A program made the translations under genes and the position numbers. Positions 24,901 through 29,901 of a stretch of 42,283 bases of DNA are shown here, piece by piece. Each line of letters starts with the position of its first letter. The first letter of the stretch is position 1. A model generated the notes under the pieces. That model searched no databases. It was not told the DNA's origin and saw nothing but the letters and a program-made list of their open reading frames with translations. This DNA is from a virus, in the IMG/VR virus record IMGVR_UViG_3300009161_003226, positions 1 through 42,283 of that record; one strand, 5' to 3'.

Positions 24901-24911
24901 AAGGATACTAA
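9957..24911 (+). CDS. Giant (4984-residue) multidomain tail/baseplate protein in the gp7 position
   Basis: One uninterrupted frame of nearly 15 kb immediately follows gp6, where T4 has gp7. Visible modules, in order: an N-terminal virion-type region (about 1-1000); two chitin-binding-like modules near 1275-1345 and 1550-1600 (YKQGQLVRYNNRFYRV and YLPGSIVRYNGKYYQS); seven FG-GAP-like beta-propeller blades starting near 1966, 2031, 2116, 2188, 2236, 2576 and 2659; a PA14-like beta sandwich at about 2410-2522, placed between blades five and six; two GxGY-type modules near 3091-3145 and 3455-3530; and C-terminal repeats of a V-x-L-N-G-x-x-L...DY type (near 4516 and 4619). A LLDGERIEYT segment near 4730 resembles phage tail proteins. 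There is no signal peptide or membrane segment. A role as wedge component and adhesion scaffold is inferred from order and domains; direct gp7 homology cannot be shown by eye. Confidence 0.72.
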   Translation: MSDIKKSVNLLPEFLRSDKNSKFLASTIDQLIQTPQVERVDGFVGSKLTPTYNPLTDSYLTETSELRNRYTLEPALVLKDSTNNITDIIAYDDLINELKNRGGVTDNLDKLFRSKTYSFDPLIDWDKLVNFTDYCWLPTGPIAIQFPEDKSVGFTIDSKIVGQPSYTMSNGYALSNGMKILFSANAELKYRNKEYIVEGVGNSIVLVEFESLSFYGSISTVLNETYDTTTFDTYSFDADRPLPLTPEYITINKASNDANPWSQYNRWFHKDVIKISNEINNIPNIIPLQAKAKRPIIEFRANLKLHNFGSTGIQNIDLIDTSTTDAFAHVHNLYGYYIDGVKLQQGHRVIFNSDDNYEVRGKIYKVTFDITGATSILKLIPELVYPAELNSLNVKLGSKFAGTSWYFDGVATKWIYAQQHTTINQPPLFDLFTSDGISYTKVNNPNNFIGNQIFGYEIGTGNNDSVLGFPLKYQNNGKSYLFKNYFMTDVISITQNNIASTIPTGNTFLKLDNTLVNVWTDAVEHKIPIIEIQTIVASTTTLILTCLDAPISTNISIFAYVNNVKIPITVTNVSNAVIITNSSTFAANEVVLLKIYTDQLPNSNGYYEAPIGLSHNPLNEFLNSLTLGELKDHLTTMINNTSSVITNNLRDISDYTKYGSRLVINDTPMAFAQFFFGKKEHNVVDAIRQAGADYDRFKLNFLRVIKEIDSQLTAPDALDLALSIINDEKDIRSLYRTSDMLGYGKNKIVRTITVTDVTITSYPISFSFDINRLSFQSVIIYRNGVQLIGTRNEYFFDYDNNAVIILLPLALKDVISIHCYLDTTGCYIPPTPSKLGMYPAAVPTVYVDTSVTPARTYILGHDSSSFLGYGDYRDNIILEYEKRVYNNIKVRFNNKIFDSISSQPGAFRNLKYTFKDFDNLIENDFSTWCGTYGIDSVTNDTFDVSRSTTWNYSGTIDTLFKKPIPISMALLYFYDTARPHTSPWRMLGFFDRPRWWVPTYGNAPYRSTNTLLWTDLENGYVRGTNTYLPRYTRLGLSSILPVDINGNLKNVFTSLAIPNTYTNNQSNWKFGDNGPAEASWRNRNSNYPFAVCAALAVIFPVEFCSTQYDLSRTTLNAAGQVIYNGNYLNLKNLVIAGENDNQIAGYGVYIAENGQRVDSQYNEKLRQDLDYLNINLFHKLGGFASKDKLQITIDSIDPKSTSPGVILPSEDYSLILNVSNPIVTARISGIIVQRSKGNFKIKGYDVKHPYFEILKPIKISTSGAVRVGGVSEEFTEWSSVVNNGNNGLSSVDLTSASSSTTRYYKQGQLVRYNNRFYRVKTGHNAETSFDLTLYQQLPELPVKGGASAQISKTFENIVTKIPYGTEFSSVQEIYDVIIGYGAFLEKQGFIFDDFNSDLNEILNWKLTGKEFLYWTTQNFADGNLITLSPFANSLKYNFPNSVVDDISGKKYEYSLLKADGKPYPIDRFTMSREDTICTIKTRDANEGLFFAVLHSVQKEHAMVFNNYTVFNDTIYDITTGYKQQRIKLSGFRTKNWNGDLFSPGFVFDDVNITDWQSYKMYLPGSIVRYNGKYYQSLIKIISSKTFDFTKWTQLPEKPVSKLLPNFDYKVDQFEDFYSLDIDNFDSGQQQLAQHLTGYTPRSYLNNIFTNPISQYKFYQGLIKDKGTKNALDKLSKAGQFSNKGELSFNEEWAFRIGHYGSFETFNEIEFTLTEGTSLENPYVVKFVDTIPSDANPLINHVVTSDLLLTPNDYSASNAMSSMAGTLNDNNIVLTTAGYVRLDDVTTTAYSKNSLLDIANNAMIQDGVTVWLGFLENGDWAVYRYTKQLSKITGVFVSAPTIEITFVTDGHHNLNIGDIISVVRFNEQVNGVYIVSAIPTINQFAVKSTLASIENAELINYGGLYRFENARYSNLKQLSEITDLLKLNAGDKVWIDSGTDNKWQVYEKIKNYDVKVVETAGQPLDQEFGSSVWASDNSSVMLVSSPNWHTDNAYSYGRVKVYNQIKTEWKRQYDYILNANNKTYADPTSVSDFGHAIQYDIGKKLYITGAPLASSIRSHSTGTGTVILSTGSGLIKSWSNEGLVKIISRAEDHGKIDVNIVLVNPYGQLTTTATNSKFGYSIAINQVVATTATTLLVGAPGSSTGYVFAYKLNLTTATNATATITGFSHSTNVLSVRPPITLTLSTGSYWGHKIAGSLRGFAISAPAHNTSTGVVQTYNNDLQPRQTITSPFGLNGKFGHDIAISNDAMYMIISAPYARGTNEPYGKVAVYKNLGNLTDYLASRPEVILALATNISAPVYYGEVTILNWMTAGLTGFNQYWINYRASHPADAAIYDAERAVDAVIKGGSNAGVAIVDSRARVIAAYQNHPDAQLYPSEPDIRYWMENGLGSKNNVINSRQLAGGLGGARRSTDINYELTAVTLDYAWNDFMNSYAIWNADGTPTLNFTTSVSFNRSGIFIFELAADNYASMYVDNINILSSYGFTNTERREIYVPQGTHTIRIGAYNSGGPAGLAFKITSDIAFTNTDTSIFDASVVYNNILYPNEYARNIAERAAQQATFQLDQIITNPLLASDLKFGYSVSISKDNTTIGIGALGKNRTKVQPFDITSNIGETTFDNSSTKFYDNILDGGTVYLYNKVGDKFIQADELNDVNIISGSKYGSCLAVTNNNVFVGAPASDLVSNVDKSKFYIFNKIDTTSQSWKLLRTQEDTVDVSGINRISLIDTLKEEVIEYLDVIDPLKGKIAGIADQELTYRAASDPATYSIGLAGTIVDSSTSWIDDHIGELWWDLSTVKYQWYEQGDDIFRKNNWGKLFPGASIDVYEWVKSYILPSEWAAQADTNKGLINGISGQPKYVNNSSISIKQLFNNVTGSFENVYYFWVKNKVTLPGTKNRRLSAYQVASYIADPVSNGLKFIEILSPSAIAFANVQPLLIGNRINANISTDNRSSIPRHTEWLLLNENNANSVPNTLLEKKLFDSLIGHDSLGNSVPDPALTDRNRYGVSIRPRQTLFKNRIEALRSLVSFVNSVFLKNRIVGIYEFTNLNKKEEIPVEFSNEYDALVEDIEILAEIETIKYQRAEINCYADNGKIKSVSIIDAGFGYINPPKINILTNSSISAEFVTEIDSYGRLSSVTIINAGVGYPDGIVRSNVRPHTVIVEINSESGNRWTKHEFDYIKQVWVKTHTQKYNTTLFWKKIDWKADTFNNFKIINHTISDLFALASFTGIKIGDYLKVKNSGDGSYIILEKVQDSGNFTPLYNIIYKENGTIRLRDTLWNYNLGKYAYDKSDIDETLYDERPDLEIYYILVALRDNIFINDLKINWNLFFFTAVKYALTEQKLLDWAFKTSFINVTNNVGSLNQQPVYQLNNESYFEDYINEIKPYRTKIRSYSSIYKNLEQADLSINDFDFPSVYNENTNNFDIVSVSADTTGLIDTSPWKDWKNNYKLHVGSIKVGYAGSGYTQRPIVSIVTATGDTGSGATAEAYIRNGSLYEVIVTNPGSGYTTTPKVIITGGGQGVNVARVSVIMNNNVTRANTIGMKFDRVSLTGNLTQLNTSDEFICDGTTNKFILSWLPAPDKTTIVPLLDGKLVFATDYTIEYYEVATTKNTSNDVAKLFPINSWKGESSIDHRYRYYTSVVSSSLAPSEIQHYARFVFLNQIPNFGQIFKISYNKNIKLYNAIDRISAAYNPTNSMPGKELPLLMTGAEFPGLLVQGLTFNQTSNWDSVGTPYDSIPWNDAISDYTIVEKYYSAINVGSGGISLTPTNLVVGMQVSVVGSQPGEYFRKNTLIKTIQNNAIELNNIIPSTYPIKVYSSGTAYNSTVTIVLSEPIGTSILVGDLIQLVGVHALYGNGITALRINTKFTTTGVVSITIPAPYFNNGTTATFTAVKTENTVTGFTQVGTYSMGYSYLQLFDNKDLPTAYMPAGQSRIQTNSGLYSPPRLVTQLDNGGIIITSTAPIYWDVPVPFDILGLTHRPDVEAILDNSFSVVYPVDKIINDNTIITRLVNGAISSTASAFVDEYYRNPDGSLSKFKYEIPQGRPGESLGNIGLPALMLFGVIKRIPTNGRLLEYINTITVASTSSVTIQTGVYYDSAQEAKIVLSSTSSSITTTGAPGGNSTSGGSVEYSTWPLQPYDNPIVYNITTSTDGKNRAVVTVYSLNPSARMVSGTLQVSIYGNTQLEFWKTDPGKNSLIDSSINELYPTYNLQASNYIGYNPEDIIIDGNNFLNAIDSYAPEECVPGHVRDSVGISVYTASTSTTPMVISGVIGVLGNTIEPTRAKINLLSDNEIGALVFANGIKFDRVPAANFTTNTQYAIIGDQIVIPIQPRRTLVEYTFITAGSNVIMDSNFTVTYTSLPYPNAYLDIVVESSLNINDVRSVYVLVNGNEIAEAVTNNLNDYGYKLKPMSSTNNRASIHIQGVQPGGSVIVQAWFFNKPFVNFNRVHEQLYTTSTTTTNILLDSTIGNIQPVSDKVIVEIITPSGRTRLSPPWVAYYKINNSQYTFAIDPINYRPSVYTLDNVKVFLNGKELRPGFDFSINGATQTFTITRPNTVDGDAIAVMPLLDYEYIITNNKLTLSSAISTGTVKITSFTNHDNMMINTEKFSLTGRSVTLNSYILSDTYVWVTLNNQWLIANYDYKVLSDYKTIVFADSIETGSNSKVIVTIVNPPSYGNTILGYRMFYDMFNRHYFARLSTYFSTRLAQPLQYTDTSIIVEDGDHLFQPNPSLRLPGVILLDGERIEYTSKNGNQLTGLRRGSLGTGPPKFSDQYTTVIDQSITQKIKTEEYINIQRIESSNTNTYIISTLSNTLSNYSVNSSGDVSGISLPASVANFYMGITLLTTSTMINPPAAIDQVEVRYGGRLLRKTSIDVHDKSLSYYSSKDSIIPLPPEFSIITATQTLILNIDETITTGTTITVIQRLGKLWEENTSTSLLSNATSAYITRGNRAEFLRERPAQLPDIYYYGGDKILYDSGLAMTDENGENLEGY

Positions 24912-24912
24912 C

Positions 24913-25758
24913 ATGCCAAATATTACTTTATTAACAACTTTATCTACTATAACAAATGCTACAACTTTTGTTGTAGTGGATAATGCCCTCACTAGAAGAT
25001 ACACTTATAATTCTCTTAGAACACAAATAGCCGTCGAATTAGCTGCCAGTGGTCTGTTTAGGGGCGCTACTGGACTTCCGGGGATAAATGGCATAAATGG
25101 AGTAGGCGTACCTGTCGGCGGACTTGCCGGCCAAGTATTAGCCAAAGTAGATTATAATAATTATAATACTACATGGATTAATAATGCAGCCATATCTACA
25201 AGTGGCGCATATTCATTACTAGTGGGAGCCCCTCTTGCTTATACCGCAACTAGTATCAGTGAATTTATTGATGTTAATACTACAGGGACATACGCTCCTA
25301 GTAACGGCCAAGCACTGTTATGGAATTCTACTGCTCAAGAATGGAGACCATCTTCAATTGGAACAGGTCTAGGATTAACTTCTAGAACAGACTTAATTGG
25401 AACTGCTACAAATTTAACTGTTGGTACTACAGGATTTGCCCAAATAACAGCCTACAAATCATATCTATTATCAAAAATTGTTACTGATCGCCCTGCTTGG
25501 GTTAGAATTTATTCTAGCGTAACATCTAGAGCCAATGATTTATCTAGAACTGATGCAACGGATGCATTACCGGGTACAGGTGTTATTGCCGAAGTTATTA
25601 CTACCTCCGGAGCGTTAACTCAATTAATTACTCCGGGTGTATTTGGATTTAATAGTGATTCACCTTTAACAACTACATTATATATGTCAGTTACTAATAA
25701 AAGTTCTTCTCAGGCATCTGTTAACGTAACATTAACACTATTACAATTAGAAGCTTAA
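24913..25758 (+). CDS. Virion structural protein with short collagen-like segment
   Basis: The 281-residue protein starts one base after the giant gene. Near residue 50 it has five Gly-X-Y triplets (GATGLPGINGINGVG), a short collagen-like stretch common in phage fibre proteins. The C-terminal half (about 160-281) is a compact beta-rich domain with AWVRIYSSVTSR, GVIAEVITTSG and a final VTLTLLQLE strand; from memory this domain recurs in marine myovirus tail proteins. No enzymatic motif is seen. It is probably a fibre or fibre-cap component, but the exact place on the virion cannot be told. Confidence 0.65.
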   Translation: MPNITLLTTLSTITNATTFVVVDNALTRRYTYNSLRTQIAVELAASGLFRGATGLPGINGINGVGVPVGGLAGQVLAKVDYNNYNTTWINNAAISTSGAYSLLVGAPLAYTATSISEFIDVNTTGTYAPSNGQALLWNSTAQEWRPSSIGTGLGLTSRTDLIGTATNLTVGTTGFAQITAYKSYLLSKIVTDRPAWVRIYSSVTSRANDLSRTDATDALPGTGVIAEVITTSGALTQLITPGVFGFNSDSPLTTTLYMSVTNKSSSQASVNVTLTLLQLEA

Positions 25759-25759
25759 T

Positions 25760-27427
25760 ATGAGAGAATATGTTATAACTTTACATAATTTTGAAGATCT
25801 TGATGATTTTTATCAAGATATGGAAACACCCGGCGGAAATCTTTTTATACCCAATAGAGCAGTGGACGTAACTCATCGTCGTCCAGTAAGTAGAAACACA
25901 AATTACATGTTGACCGAGGAAGAAGCTCAAACAATATCTCAAGATCCTAGGGTATTATTTGTAGAACTGTCTATGGAAGAAATGGGAATAGAGCTAGTTC
26001 CTTTAGGAAATGTTCCCATAAACATATCTGAAGAAACATTAACTCCGAACTGGACCGAAGGAGCACCTCCGGTATTATGGGATAAATCAAATATAATATA
26101 CACAAATGTTTCTCAAAAAAATTGGGGTCTTTTAAGATGTGTTGAAGGTTCGCAAAGGGCAAACTGGGGTAAAGATACTGCGACTAAAAGTTTTTATAAT
26201 ACTTTAATTAATGTAACAGCAAGTGGAAAAAATGTTGACGTGGTTATTGTAGATGGGCATATGAATCCAGCACATCCAGAGTATGCAGTTAATGTAGATG
26301 GTACAGGCGGTACTAGGGTTAATCAATATAATTGGTTTAGTTTAAACCCCCTAGTAACCTACGGATCAAGTTCTACATATGTTTATACTCCATATATTGA
26401 TAGCAATGGCAACAATGACCATGGTGCCCATGTTGCAGGAACAGCAGCCGGGAATACCCAAGGATGGGCGCATGATGCTAACATTTATAATATAAATCCA
26501 TATACCACTGATTCTAATTACCTTTTAGATTATATTAAAGTGTGGCACACAAATAAACCAATTAATCCTGTTACTGGTATTAAAAATCCTACGATAACAA
26601 ATCATAGTTATGGACCTACTCCTTATACATATAGTGTAACCGATATTACTTCAGTTAGATATAATGGTACTGTATATACTGGCCCATTTACTTCTAATCA
26701 ATTAATTAGTTGGGGAATTTTTAATTCTGGTGGAATTGTAGAAACATTAAAAAGAAATGCAGCTCTGGAAGCTGATCTTTATGATTTAATGCAAATGGGT
26801 GTCATTGTTGTAAGTTCTGCTGGCAATAGTTCTCATAAAGTGGCATTATATAGTAGCGTAGCATCTAATGAATATAATAATTATTATGTTGCATCAGGTA
26901 CTACTGTTTTTTATAATCAAGGGTCAATATCTGCAGCTCCAGGTGTTATTTGCGTTGGGTCAATCAGTGCAGGAGTTGATGAATCAAAAGCAGGATCTAG
27001 TAATTGCGGTCCGAGAGTAGATATATATGCTCCGGGCGAACTAATAATGAGTAGCGTAAATACTACCACAGGTGTACTTGCAGCTGATGTTAGAAATGTT
27101 AATTTTTATGCAACTAAAAAATCAGGAACATCTATGGCTAGTCCCCAAGTTTCGGGAGTATTAGCATGTTTTCTAGAAACAAATCTAAAGGCATCACAAG
27201 CTGATGCATTAAATTATATCACATCTACTGCAAAAACCAATCAAATTTTTAGTTATAACCTAGGACCATCTGATTCAACTGATTTACAAGGATCACCTAA
27301 TAGATATTTGTATTTTTATAAACAAAGATCTGATAATGGATTTGTTGGTCCAAAAGTTAATTTAGGGCCTCGTCCTGATACCGGACAGAAATGGCCTAGA
27401 ACAAACATTTTCCGATACGGAAGTTAA
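25760..27427 (+). CDS. Subtilisin-like serine protease (S8 family) in the virion block
   Basis: The catalytic triad of subtilases is readable: Asp165 (VVIVDGHMNP), His221 (NNDHGAHVAGT) and Ser458 (SGTSMASPQVSG), with oxyanion Asn356 (VSSAGNSS). The Asp motif lacks the usual D-S/T-G and reads D-G-H. Residues 1-80 resemble a prodomain or attachment domain rather than a secretion signal, since no hydrophobic leader is present. A roughly 110-residue stretch separates the His and oxyanion Asn blocks. It lies in a chain of one-base gaps between structural genes, so it is likely made late and either attached to the particle or used in maturation. Substrate is unknown: a prohead or tail maturation target, the propeller protein, or host surface protein are all possible. 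Confidence 0.88.
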   Translation: MREYVITLHNFEDLDDFYQDMETPGGNLFIPNRAVDVTHRRPVSRNTNYMLTEEEAQTISQDPRVLFVELSMEEMGIELVPLGNVPINISEETLTPNWTEGAPPVLWDKSNIIYTNVSQKNWGLLRCVEGSQRANWGKDTATKSFYNTLINVTASGKNVDVVIVDGHMNPAHPEYAVNVDGTGGTRVNQYNWFSLNPLVTYGSSSTYVYTPYIDSNGNNDHGAHVAGTAAGNTQGWAHDANIYNINPYTTDSNYLLDYIKVWHTNKPINPVTGIKNPTITNHSYGPTPYTYSVTDITSVRYNGTVYTGPFTSNQLISWGIFNSGGIVETLKRNAALEADLYDLMQMGVIVVSSAGNSSHKVALYSSVASNEYNNYYVASGTTVFYNQGSISAAPGVICVGSISAGVDESKAGSSNCGPRVDIYAPGELIMSSVNTTTGVLAADVRNVNFYATKKSGTSMASPQVSGVLACFLETNLKASQADALNYITSTAKTNQIFSYNLGPSDSTDLQGSPNRYLYFYKQRSDNGFVGPKVNLGPRPDTGQKWPRTNIFRYGS

Positions 27428-27446
27428 CTACTGAATAAATTATATG

Positions 27447-27454
27447 GATAAATA
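27447..27454 (+). promoter_or_regulatory. Candidate T4-type late promoter
   Basis: GATAAATA lies in the gap after the subtilase gene. Using T4 late-promoter geometry, transcription would start near 27460. The leader would then contain a GGAAG Shine-Dalgarno sequence (27462-27466) and the ATG at 27475. This promoter, ribosome site and start codon fit together well. Confidence 0.5.
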
Positions 27455-27474
27455 TCATTATGGAAGATAATAAC

Positions 27475-28125
27475 ATGAGCAATTCGCCAAAAGATAATAC
27501 ACCGACTCCACAATCTAAACCTAACGAAGTGGGTGGAGTTGGTGTTCAGGGTCATATTAAAATATTTGATCCTGTTAGTAAAGAAGTATATGTTGATAAA
27601 CGTAATGCAATCCATTACGAAAACTTTTCTATTGCGTTAGCACAGAGTATATCAAATCAAAGCGAAGGTACTATTGGAGAAATGGTATTTGGAAACGGCG
27701 GAACCCGCGTTGATCCTACAGGAATTATTACATATCTAACACCTAATAGTACAGGTAATGTTGCAGCATTATATAATCAAACTTATTATAAAACCGTAGA
27801 TGCTAGACAATCATATTCATTAGATCCTGCAAGAAATTTTATGGAAACTAGACATCTTGCAGGCACCGCATATACAGATGTACTAGTAAGTTGCTTATTA
27901 GATTTCGGAGAACCAAATGATCAACGTGCGTTTGATAATGCTACATTAACTGATGACGCTTATGTTTTTGATGAATTAGGCTTAAAATCTTATAGTTCAG
28001 CTGGACCGAACACGGGATTACTATTAACCCATGTTATTTTTCACCCTGTACAAAAATCGTTGAATAGATTAATCCAAATTGATTATACTATAAGAATTCA
28101 AAGTTTAAGTAATAATGGAATTTAA
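27475..28125 (+). CDS. Conserved virion structural protein, function unknown
   Basis: I chose the ATG at 27475 (216 residues) because GGAAG lies 8 bases upstream; an in-frame ATG at 27460 would add MEDNN but has poorer ribosome-site support and would sit at the predicted transcript start. After a Pro/Asn-rich N-terminus of about 25 residues come GVQGHIKIFDP, GTIGEMVFGNGG and a C-terminal beta-rich half ending IQIDYTIRIQSL. The mix of short beta strands and no catalytic motif fits a tail or baseplate accessory protein. It lies between the subtilase and the fibre paralogues, two bases upstream of the first of them. Specific function is not recognised. Confidence 0.6.
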   Translation: MSNSPKDNTPTPQSKPNEVGGVGVQGHIKIFDPVSKEVYVDKRNAIHYENFSIALAQSISNQSEGTIGEMVFGNGGTRVDPTGIITYLTPNSTGNVAALYNQTYYKTVDARQSYSLDPARNFMETRHLAGTAYTDVLVSCLLDFGEPNDQRAFDNATLTDDAYVFDELGLKSYSSAGPNTGLLLTHVIFHPVQKSLNRLIQIDYTIRIQSLSNNGI

Positions 28126-28127
28126 TT

Positions 28128-29900
28128 ATGGCATATACACTTAAATTTTCTGATCCTGGTAAAACTAATACTATAGCAATTGATGGTCCTATAATTGATA
28201 ATTATAGTAGTAGTTTAAACTTTGTAGGCCAGGGGTATACTGGGTACGGTCAGGTTATGGCTCAAAATTTCTTAAAATTATTAGAAAATTTTGCCGGCCC
28301 TAATGCACCTGAAAGTCCTATTGAAGGACAACTATGGTACGATACTAGTAATCCAAATCGTGGTGTATTAAGAATTAGTAATGGTAAAGCTTCTATTTTT
28401 CGGTGGCCTAGTGCTAATGGAATATATCAACAAGCAAATGATCCTAGTATTGAATATGGTGTAAATCTTGTAGAAGGTGACATTTGGGTTGATACTGGTA
28501 ATACACAAGTTTTTATTAGATACGGTAAAACATGGAGATTGGTAGGACCAACAGTATCAACAGGCATTGCTAAAACTGGTGCTGAAAGTGTTACATTACA
28601 AAGTAACTATGGAGAATCTTTCCCTGTAATATTAAATTGGGCAAACGGTAAAGTTATAGCAATAACGAGTTATAATGCATTTACTCCGAGGGCAGTTATT
28701 GATGGATTTTCTAGTTTAAGCGTCGGTATTAATCTTAATTATAAGGTTGCTGGAAAATTTAACGGGTTAGCTGATAGAGCATCGTCTTTAGAAATTTCAA
28801 ACGGAGTATTAGTTAAAGCTAGTGAAATTTTAAAGAATACGTGGCCGTCGGCTCAGCGACAAGTAATGTCGGGTTCTCTTATTGTTGAATCTACTCAGGG
28901 ATTGTTTGTTAGAAGACCGGGGACTGCTGGCTTTACCGCTAAAGAATTACAATTATATACAACAGTTAATTCAAGTGCTGTTATTAATTTTGATAATGAT
29001 GCATCTTCGTTAAAAATAGGAATTAATGACACCTCTTATCTAATTTTTAATGGATCAAATGGATATGGTAATATAGGTATTAATACATCAACAGTTGGAA
29101 ACGTAGCATTATCAGTAGGTGGTACTGCAACTTTTAAAAATAATATAAGAATAACAACCTCATCGATATCTACTGTGGGATTAACCTTAGATGGTTCTGC
29201 AGCAATTGGTGGCAACACGTCGATATCTGGGAACTTAAATGTAACAGGATTAACAACTATATCTAATGTGTTAACGATTGGAAATAATATTATTCCATCT
29301 ACTCCTACACAGGCTATAGGATCAGCCGCAGCACCATTTGAAAGAATATTTGTAAAAAATATAGGTAGTGCAACTACATATGTTAAAATTTTTGGATCTG
29401 TTACAACTGCAACAACATTAGAAACTATTAGATATTTTCAAATTGCCGGACATTCAACATCAACATTAGCAGTAGGATTTAACGGTTCTTCAGCTGTTAC
29501 ACTCGTAACAACATTAGATAGGTCAACAATTAGTTCGCCAACTGGCGGCTCAACTACTGCTACTAATGCAAATCAAACACTATTAGTTTTAGATACTTCT
29601 ACTAATACTGCAGATCTTCAAAGTATTTCTAAGAAAAACTTTTTATCTGATATATATTCTGCAATATTGAATACAGGTATGATTATTCCGTCTGGAACAT
29701 CTACAGTTTCAAGCTCTTTCCTATTATGTGATGGCCAACCTCAACAGCAAGTAGGTACATATACTAATTTGTTTAATGTAATAGGAACTAGATACGGAGT
29801 TGGCCTAGCTGGAACATTTAGGGTTCCGTATTTGTTAAACGTTACTACTTCGACAACTGCATCAGTAACTTCATCAATTTTTTACCATATAAAAATATAA
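28128..29900 (+). CDS. Tail fibre-like protein with C-terminal tail-collar domain (paralogue 1)
   Basis: The first of three tandem genes that share an N-terminal domain. Residues about 1-150 carry the paired motif seen in all three: a GYGQVMAQNFLKLLENF helix and EGQLWYD, then GDIWVDTGNTQVFIRYG and WRLVGP. Residues about 516-575 look like a phage tail-collar domain: a TGMIIPSG start, FLLCDGQ, YTNLFNVIG and FRVPYL. The middle is a repetitive Ser/Thr/Gly/Ile-rich beta region likely to form a trimeric shaft. The expected role is host recognition or fibre assembly at the tail. A 29-base stretch (28264-28292) is identical to one in the third paralogue. Confidence 0.78.
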   Translation: MAYTLKFSDPGKTNTIAIDGPIIDNYSSSLNFVGQGYTGYGQVMAQNFLKLLENFAGPNAPESPIEGQLWYDTSNPNRGVLRISNGKASIFRWPSANGIYQQANDPSIEYGVNLVEGDIWVDTGNTQVFIRYGKTWRLVGPTVSTGIAKTGAESVTLQSNYGESFPVILNWANGKVIAITSYNAFTPRAVIDGFSSLSVGINLNYKVAGKFNGLADRASSLEISNGVLVKASEILKNTWPSAQRQVMSGSLIVESTQGLFVRRPGTAGFTAKELQLYTTVNSSAVINFDNDASSLKIGINDTSYLIFNGSNGYGNIGINTSTVGNVALSVGGTATFKNNIRITTSSISTVGLTLDGSAAIGGNTSISGNLNVTGLTTISNVLTIGNNIIPSTPTQAIGSAAAPFERIFVKNIGSATTYVKIFGSVTTATTLETIRYFQIAGHSTSTLAVGFNGSSAVTLVTTLDRSTISSPTGGSTTATNANQTLLVLDTSTNTADLQSISKKNFLSDIYSAILNTGMIIPSGTSTVSSSFLLCDGQPQQQVGTYTNLFNVIGTRYGVGLAGTFRVPYLLNVTTSTTASVTSSIFYHIKI

Positions 29901-29901
29901 A

